This document shows, in pieces, positions 62,701 through 64,000 of a stretch of DNA of 64,000 nucleotides. Both the position numbers and the translations under genes were made by a program. This DNA is from Burkholderiales bacterium (lineage in GTDB: Bacteria > Pseudomonadota > Gammaproteobacteria > Burkholderiales > Ga0077523), in the NCBI GenBank assembly GCA_019745565.1, contig JAIESW010000029.1:1-64000 (forward strand), given 5' to 3'. The notes beneath the pieces are model-generated. The model saw only the letters and a program-made list of their open reading frames with translations, searched no databases and was not told the origin of the DNA. Every line of letters begins with the position of its first letter. Positions within the stretch are counted from its first letter, which is position 1.

Positions 62701-64000
62701 GCCGCCCTTGATCGTGGTGTTGAACAGCTCGATCTTCGCGGCTGCGTTGTTGTCGCGATAGATGAGCAGATCGATGGGCGTGAACGACGCGCTCGAGGTC
62801 GCCGTCAGCGTGACGTCACCCGCGAGGAAGCTCGTGCCGCCGGCATTCACGGCGTGTGCGAGCAGCATCGAGCCGTTCTGCAGGGTGATGGTGGGTGCTT
62901 CGAGCGTGAGCGAGCCGGAGTTGCCGGTGGACGCTGCGCCGAGGTGGTTGGCCCCCGTGTCAGGGCCGGCCACCGCCCGCGTCGACAGCACGACGCCGGC
63001 GCCGATGGTGATCGAGCCAGTCGCCAGGATCTTGAGGTTGCCGCCCTGGGTGAAAACGTTGAGCGTCTGGTTCTTGTCGGCCGGCGTGGTGCCGATGTCG
63101 AGGTATTCCGGATCGATGAGGATGCTGCCCGCGGCACCATGGGCGGCGGTGACCAGGAAACTGCCGCCGTCGATCGCCACGCGGCTGCGGCCGCTGAAAT
63201 CGATGAAGCCGCCGTCGCCCGAGATCTCGCCGCCGCGAGCGTCGAGCTTCGCGTTGCCGCGAAGCAGGGCCTCCTGATCGGCCCAAGTCAGGATCTCGCC
63301 GCCGCGCGAGTTGCTGCCGCGACCGCGCGCGGAGAGCGCCGCATCGTCGGAGATGTCGAGGCGGTTGCCGGCGCGCATGATCACCTTGCCGCCGGCCAGG
63401 CCGTTGGCGCCTTCCGAGGCGACGGTGCCGGTGTTGGTGATGTCGCTGGAGGCGAGGATCTCGATCACGCCGTTCTCGACACGGATGGTGTCGGCGTTCC
63501 GGAGCCCCGCGACGTTCACGACGTCGCTGAAGTCCACCTTCGTGTGCTCGTACACCGCGCCGGAGAGAATCGCTCCGGCGTTGATGACGTTGCCGGCATG
63601 GATGCGCACGTCGGTGCTCGCGTTGATCTTGCCCTGCACCCACACGAGCCCGTTCGCATTGATCGGCACCTGACCCGCCAACACCTGGGCGGTGGCGGCG
63701 CTGTTCGGCAGACCGTTCGCGTCGAAGAAGGAATCGGTGAACCCCTTGGTCGGCGTGATGAGCGTCAGCGCACCGGCGTTGATGACGCCTTCGCGTCCGA
63801 CGATGATGCCGTGCGGATTCAGGAAGAAGACGTTGCCGCCGATGTTGCCGCCCTGGACGGCGTTCAGGATGCCGTCGATGCGGGTGGTTTCGCCGTGAAC
63901 CAGGTTGATCAGGTTCGAGGCGGCCTGCGGCACGTGCAGGTTGACGGTGTTGCCGCTCCAGACGTCGAAGCGCTGGAAGGAATTGAAAGCGTTCGGTCCG
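47767..64000 (-). CDS. Giant TpsA filamentous haemagglutinin/leukotoxin-type adhesin (5' end outside window)
   Basis: The frame is open from the window edge at 64000 to TAA-type stop at 47767, over 5400 codons. The first 230 visible residues are a TPS secretion domain (FNSFQRFDVWSGNTVNLHVP, then NVFFLNPHGIIVGREGVINAG, an NPNG-like motif). FHA-type repeats follow. At roughly 62000-56000 there are dozens of 54-59-residue units with TSTI-x-S-(L/I)-A-G, GA-x-x-x-N-x-I and a terminal strand. Seven copies of another module follow (53830-55670), then more beta-helix to about 51700 and a less repetitive C-terminal part. The only cysteines I found are in GTDCLGDLCFSR near 50460. GTG 63933 is internal, not the start. 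It resembles LktA-family adhesins and is secreted by the TpsB at 46026-47702. Confidence 0.93.
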   Translation of the reverse strand, partial: GPNAFNSFQRFDVWSGNTVNLHVPQAASNLINLVHGETTRIDGILNAVQGGNIGGNVFFLNPHGIIVGREGVINAGALTLITPTKGFTDSFFDANGLPNSAATAQVLAGQVPINANGLVWVQGKINASTDVRIHAGNVINAGAILSGAVYEHTKVDFSDVVNVAGLRNADTIRVENGVIEILASSDITNTGTVASEGANGLAGGKVIMRAGNRLDISDDAALSARGRGSNSRGGEILTWADQEALLRGNAKLDARGGEISGDGGFIDFSGRSRVAIDGGSFLVTAAHGAAGSILIDPEYLDIGTTPADKNQTLNVFTQGGNLKILATGSITIGAGVVLSTRAVAGPDTGANHLGAASTGNSGSLTLEAPTITLQNGSMLLAHAVNAGGTSFLAGDVTLTATSSASFTPIDLLIYRDNNAAAKIELFNTTIKGGKIDITATADTTKATTLNDTPFTETLSDMGVLKLSGLAGFSFVDTKAEIKVANGTNINGSGDVTINATAKSENKIMSAGVIATITYAKTDANAKAVVESGASITAGGTLSVLANAESTVEAKAVGLGQSLPGANIAISQTTTTSEAKIASGAIVNGANLKVGATNTNTIETAAEPLELVGESKGAAISLSWLTSTATATLAASTTIPGSISVLADTKTDNQTSAAAEPKSAISGLIDPIKNALNSKDKSQESESSSIDVSAAVVYADATNTVNASIAPGAVVRAGDSVKVHATIEDDFRVRAGAEAEDAKATIAGAVSVGDFRNRANAWIDGDVSAGNLVDVHAKTEIPNPFDLDAFVPDSVWEGIKNYATDFEGIVQELFTSYVRSASSAAEEGGKLAIAGSVNILTVDNSPHAWIGGTARINKDAAYRNAGQALTVKAENVLETINIVGVLSLDILSTTPVSGGTGGGKAGLGGSYSGIKSISDAAAWIADGADAEAAGNITVEADSTQKMFNMTVSGGSAEKFGVSGAFSMTTLESDTVSFIDEGATVKAGGVLTVKSTGKVRDLNVAGGVVKGANIGVGFTVSLNTVDADTKAFIGNSPTTTDAATGTAGGAGGILIRAKSENEIGAYSLAAALKGKEEPKAAGEDTGQQSKSGIQFAGDASVNRIQGNTLAYADGGVRLEPGTLLTITADNTATLRAVSGAVAISTSQQSNGIAGSFGMNDFANNTRAYLDGVTVVRPSGGTVTTIIEAKSDGSILAITAGGSGAGRLAVAGSVSLNTIDDETEAYVNNSDIEGASLGVSATNSRSITAVAGALSFGGKAGFGASVGINTIDNKTTARITNSDLELTGALGLSATSDNDIFAVTAAIGASSGNMAAAAAFSKNDIGADTQAYLSGKKTAAGSTADGAITISAADTSLIQSITGGVGIATGNAGFGASFAWNTTDNRVLAYVSGAPLDGDSTLDITATSSATIQAIAVGGAGAAKVGVAATGTLNEIDNTTSARVDEGATVTADGAIKIAASDTSAIDSLAGAVAGGGKVSAGAAAAVNTISNTISAYVRGASVESTGNRVDLKAESKGTVRSASAAGAGAGNAALAGAASVNTIDNTVEAYAARSIDNTRAGTLKASTGVGLTASDTSTIKSLAGAVSGAGTASAGASVAKNDIGDGTKGVAAYLDGTGSGATATGGGVALSATSTSTIESIAAAGAGAGTFALGGSITLNDIDTVTEARIGNGAQATASGAINLAATDTSTIKSIAGSVAASGSGAFGAAVATNEIGNLTRATIAGANATSSAGLVDLSALSTASIQSLAAGIAASGSTAIAGGASVNFIRNTTEAVVSGGAQVSGRDGVSLTGDDTSTIESAAGQVSVAGDVGVGASAAYNDIANTIRASSTNSTLTSSLGSVKLASESASTISTIAAGGSGGGVAGIAGSAAINLIDNTVESFISGGSATADDSVAVTADSNNHTDIYGGTISGGGAVGLGGSAAVNVLTGTTRAYIADGAIVTGLGKDAILVPNATGTGTTTLRGVGVIARSSDDVEVITANASGGGAVGLAATVSVTTTESETLAYIDGATINANNTGADALQTVQVKAYNSTNVDVKAGGLAFGGAAGVGATLDTTILTNTTKAYILDSSDVKARNAIAVESLTRERVNSIVISGAAAGTVSVAGSVGVVVVDGENEAYIESSTVRSEGNLRVIADDEVRLGTQDDGTRTGVLAGNVSVGGVAGVGGSVVVTSVSNETTARMSNVDAAARGTTRVSADGMTDLITYAASGNLGGYLGAGGAVTVNTVKNTTQALIEERNGGSTAINQDAAFTTTAQDVQVNANDAVTTEAKLGAVSAGALAGVGASIDVTTVRNTTDAAIGDGVTVSAGRDVSVTATASKSADSIVAAVGGGIVGVQGAVSVINLGATISGDAASESKNTSSAVTSQISGSKLKHVLGNSSQASRAKTASDAKTNTLSVSDEFSTTAAVDSATEASIGANATVTAVTGDIVVSATDTAEIDIIAGAAAGGVVGIGGAVGFANVRNNAIAEVGAGTVLKAGDDITVSATGNVNSSDIEAYAGAAGAVGLGAAVAYLDTQNNATARILSNSTAPTRIEQADAVTVKAETNTDIASEAWGGAVGAVAVGGSYARAKSNGSTTAEVGANTQIGKAATTTVGSLTILADSDDQTEAKARAGAAGLFFSGSGALADAISDPTVTARTGSGVAIDVNEAMITSATGAASAAASAVGVSVSAGAGIGASISSASAAPTVTANIGTDNVVDARNIAVSASQVRPGGRNSATSTAQASAGGALFGAVATGSDTRSDGDVRAWVGDGSSLSVMDRKTFGQSAINDGANTITFAAKHRFKTGDVVFFDSQGGALINGLDDQQQYYVIVVDAKTIKLASTRNNALAGNAIDISRNLNSVTVPGVNLTDATGTGRSLANVNVVVDGSAETLTFASNHNLTNGQRIVYRGVGIDGLTTGATYFVQVVDAKTIRLATSLTSPDPVAVSIASVPGAGVVAGITLANPVTDDILLRGSTSVDSTGALVFTNPHAFKDGDAIEYSSTGAGVSGLTQNATYYVKVVDANRIKLQTDNSTALDISLPSGTTVNNISFLDVGAVAKSVVNGIVTVDNAADTLTFSSNHPFQTGDRVVYNGTGITGLTTGTTYYVERISATAIQLQADASTYVNYGGTPASTTATFTTTAGGALLSQVGVIAGGTGNSAQLLGFNVDHAFTDGQHIRYTQPTGATGIPGLVSGTDYFVRVVDGRTVQLTTSIVRNDVPIAPTGAAVVGGISLVDAFHPAVIGATATVNGTGDTIAFASDHGFSFGQQIQFKGSGITGLANNTNYYALVVDSKTLKIASSLTRTDVTLAPTPAGTQPIVVTLTDNSGTGPSVSNAIDSTAAGYSSVNLGANNSLVFGNNHGLTTGAAVTFNGSGIQNLQNDQVYYVVVRDAKTIQLAATRDDAVRTANTPNIVPISLAGTDPGSPDYTLHDPSAGTRIGAASDSKQSASVSGISVSLLLAVGSNESTATATTRTEAHVGKGVTVTGGSLRVEAVGLDNDYAQAESGSGGLISGSAASADVVSRTTTRAWLEGNDAGNRKLIDVQSLSILADHTATVNSRASSTNAAALGLSGAWATNRVNSQVESAIGNNALVDTKDLTVNANNRTRKPLLSDYNVESGSGGFLNGAAAKSETNIANDTAATLGLNVDITVSGTRDAPGRFDLNALNDVEARDRAKLDAGGAIAIASAQSIIRYENVENPNSPQANQARVVVGDGATLISVGDINLGARTLIRGTDGNGDRTAGIDANANAKTYGLAGAAQGHSIARANIADTVIIGSGATLESQNDVNLTAGRSTGGAENDIYVSARTDLWNKTVFPIETSPEADGEIIQHNTVDVRTGATVRSVKDVNLVADDGLTKAVGYGIGKDLYREALAAVGSAISNAFGGGDVNLDIHGGSTTVNAQNRVIVNGTVDSGIYHEQYLTVDALGNIVLQSEGVNASVVGNQSLQREIQKRIVLLQQLATQYASDTDVAGAFLAEKAFLEGKLAKLGGENISVSFIDVADILARSGNVNVTADSFVGNGVVRAPGDVKIIVNNASDRFLRMGKLTIPEDAGGFVTFNGVAVANNNDINVRQAPGNAVNLQTLETTFAPERPLISVKNTFTAPAGDPRPDPEIYLNGEINNIRGTVAVASTGSIVVGARIEAQTVDIRTDGDFIQQFIWGFSHQGGAPRAHYNTFARSYEDQYGTNRIRTDPFNIFPTATADGNLPATREVDPDLPNPAIIAGNNVFIAAEKLNINGTIQSGLPMRTLTLAAGLNATIAGYTGTGKLALNTVNPGTGEIAAFWNPDTQKIEVNPVKVQGGYLEIYGNIFSTGSGKLRTIDGYGRISIDNQTGYEMTLNRLDVGPGIAGTIKITDTAPDKRIDADTPLTTIYTRVGDTIVQTDNHTVDGAGNPTNVAAVVTTTGTIDGNGQRVRSTTYQPDEYRRYVWVTGRRSTLVEKEIYQSKSTIGIDGLGKDPGQQPTRRDVEVVDPIALMKGEFLEDVGPTAAASMQQYEFEYNRFQNRNARVRIGEPEQTSWGTDCLGDLCFSRIYQSTETYHTAVTQTYRHSIKADMPIGIEFFGYDAGAINVNSVKSVHLGDSIINRDGATSITSTQGSIQQLSPTAIAYTSALNLKADQGIGTADRAIRSGYQADSGVDVTGTLAGATTLKLETRAGGVYLTQIEGQARVDKFTSQSGNARLVSDGGITALNANSLVQGNHVELVANAGAIGSLVNPLGIQVGSATDGDGLKATAAGDIGLRQLAGDLWVEKVRSLTGDVRIEVPNGGIRDVNPVETRDERTVAQLQSLWSDMRLIGDQKTLADSTIKAYEALKEREYQTYWRTVRNLQERTDANGNKTYTASAFNPNQGFALTATERDYYRVNLGWSDAQITQLELNRAHEYGSAAYNPNFNYVYDVANDPAKLTTGAAWTEAELRYSISAGALKETTDTNVRLEDPNIAGRNVMVVTGNGGIGSPGAGREVEIIIPAAGQPLNLNQDQILALAAAERRDIRIVGNRIIIANPEDFNIDATGVVSLSAQAAAPTTPSEIFLGSRGDLRIANVATEDAVRIKAKGFIGHVDADGDPLAGAFIRGGDMILEAARGALGADGNPLRLQLRNAAKLTARAQDGIWLEAETGDMNLDTVYSPGSVHLKATAGSITDGIGDEGINLRARDGSLTAGGSIGAAGTPLDVRMDEGGSLDAVAAGDIHLRNPFGTLYLSDLSSGGTTTIIADALNVRSDRIEIDDVRPFGASTLVLDLAGRNGGLAQNVDVHAFASDAIRVDLLRAESATFRGEVANLRFMETLIGQEATFANRFYRVVLDNTPSGMIPGYDMQIYSTPPFYLYFQADRKFETNAIVVYFADGFEVNGGGSETSLATFGPKLLTLTHPSLVPPGEVAYSPGGNGRLDEPKGLVEQSSDLLGPNPDAINGPADTQINAQ
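53830..55670 (-). repeat. Seven-copy tandem module inside the adhesin
   Basis: Seven consecutive units of about 80-98 residues. Each begins with a pattern such as LTFSSNHPFQTGDRVVYNG, then GLTTGTTYYV, then VVDAKTI(R/K)LA. Units differ in sequence but keep the aromatic Y-Y/F-V and the (V/I)VDAKTI strand. They are unlike the 54-59-residue beta-helix units on both sides, which resume after the block (TEAHVGKGVTV). A distinct domain array thus sits within the stalk. Confidence 0.85.

Noticed and set aside
1..64000. tRNA, rRNA, integrase, insertion sequence transposase or phage genes
   Set aside because: None recognised; repeats present are small non-coding elements without transposase genes.

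Overview
The window reads as the chromosome of a GC-rich betaproteobacterium, most likely Burkholderiales-like. Three things suggest this: a Bug/TctC-type solute-binding gene plus remnants of others, several Liv-type ABC systems, and a two-partner-secretion adhesin with its transporter. This is inferred from gene families only; no rRNA or tRNA is present. Genes are dense, and neighbours often share ATGA or GTGA stop/start overlaps.

Region 1 (1-4321, +) holds the end of a livG, livF, an amidase-signature hydrolase, livH and livM: a branched-chain-amino-acid/amide type ABC importer with an embedded amidase. Region 2 (4461-18606, +) is accessory. Two large paralogous STAND ATPase regulators with C-terminal SARP-like winged helix and BTAD domains (4611-7793 and 15406-18606) bracket small secreted proteins, a PEP-CTERM-like remnant, an intact Bug gene, a methyltransferase flanked by Bug-like fragments, a livK and an SDR. 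Region 3 (18648-29928) looks like an amide-catabolism island: a MarR regulator, an AmiC-like binding protein without a signal peptide, an amidase, a truncated acyl-CoA-ligase-like gene, a LivF ATPase fused in frame to a second amidase, then livG, livM, livH and a Tat-exported FmdD/UrtA-like binding protein.

Region 4 (30009-35398) is envelope-related: a YqiK-type flotillin, a Do/MucD-type protease, and a divergent QseB/PmrA-like response regulator with its kinase. The divergent promoter region carries two PmrA-box-like tandem repeats around a REP-like hairpin. Region 5 (35486-40077) has a HisD-superfamily dehydrogenase, a 3-hydroxyisobutyrate-dehydrogenase-like enzyme, an SDR and an FkbM-type methyltransferase. 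Region 6 (40352-45924) has a secreted metallo-beta-lactamase-fold lactonase-like protein, a GldA/GldF/GldG-like ABC cluster and a GAF protein.

Region 7 (46026-64000, -) is a two-partner secretion system: a TpsB outer-membrane transporter and a TpsA adhesin of more than 5400 residues whose 5' end lies outside the window. The adhesin is a long beta-helix-like repeat array interrupted by a block of seven copies of a different ~80-98-residue module.

The most notable observations are the LivF-amidase fusion, the seven-copy module in the adhesin, the paired PmrA-like boxes, the duplicated STAND/BTAD regulators with small secreted neighbours, and the ligase that stops exactly where the convergent amidase ends.
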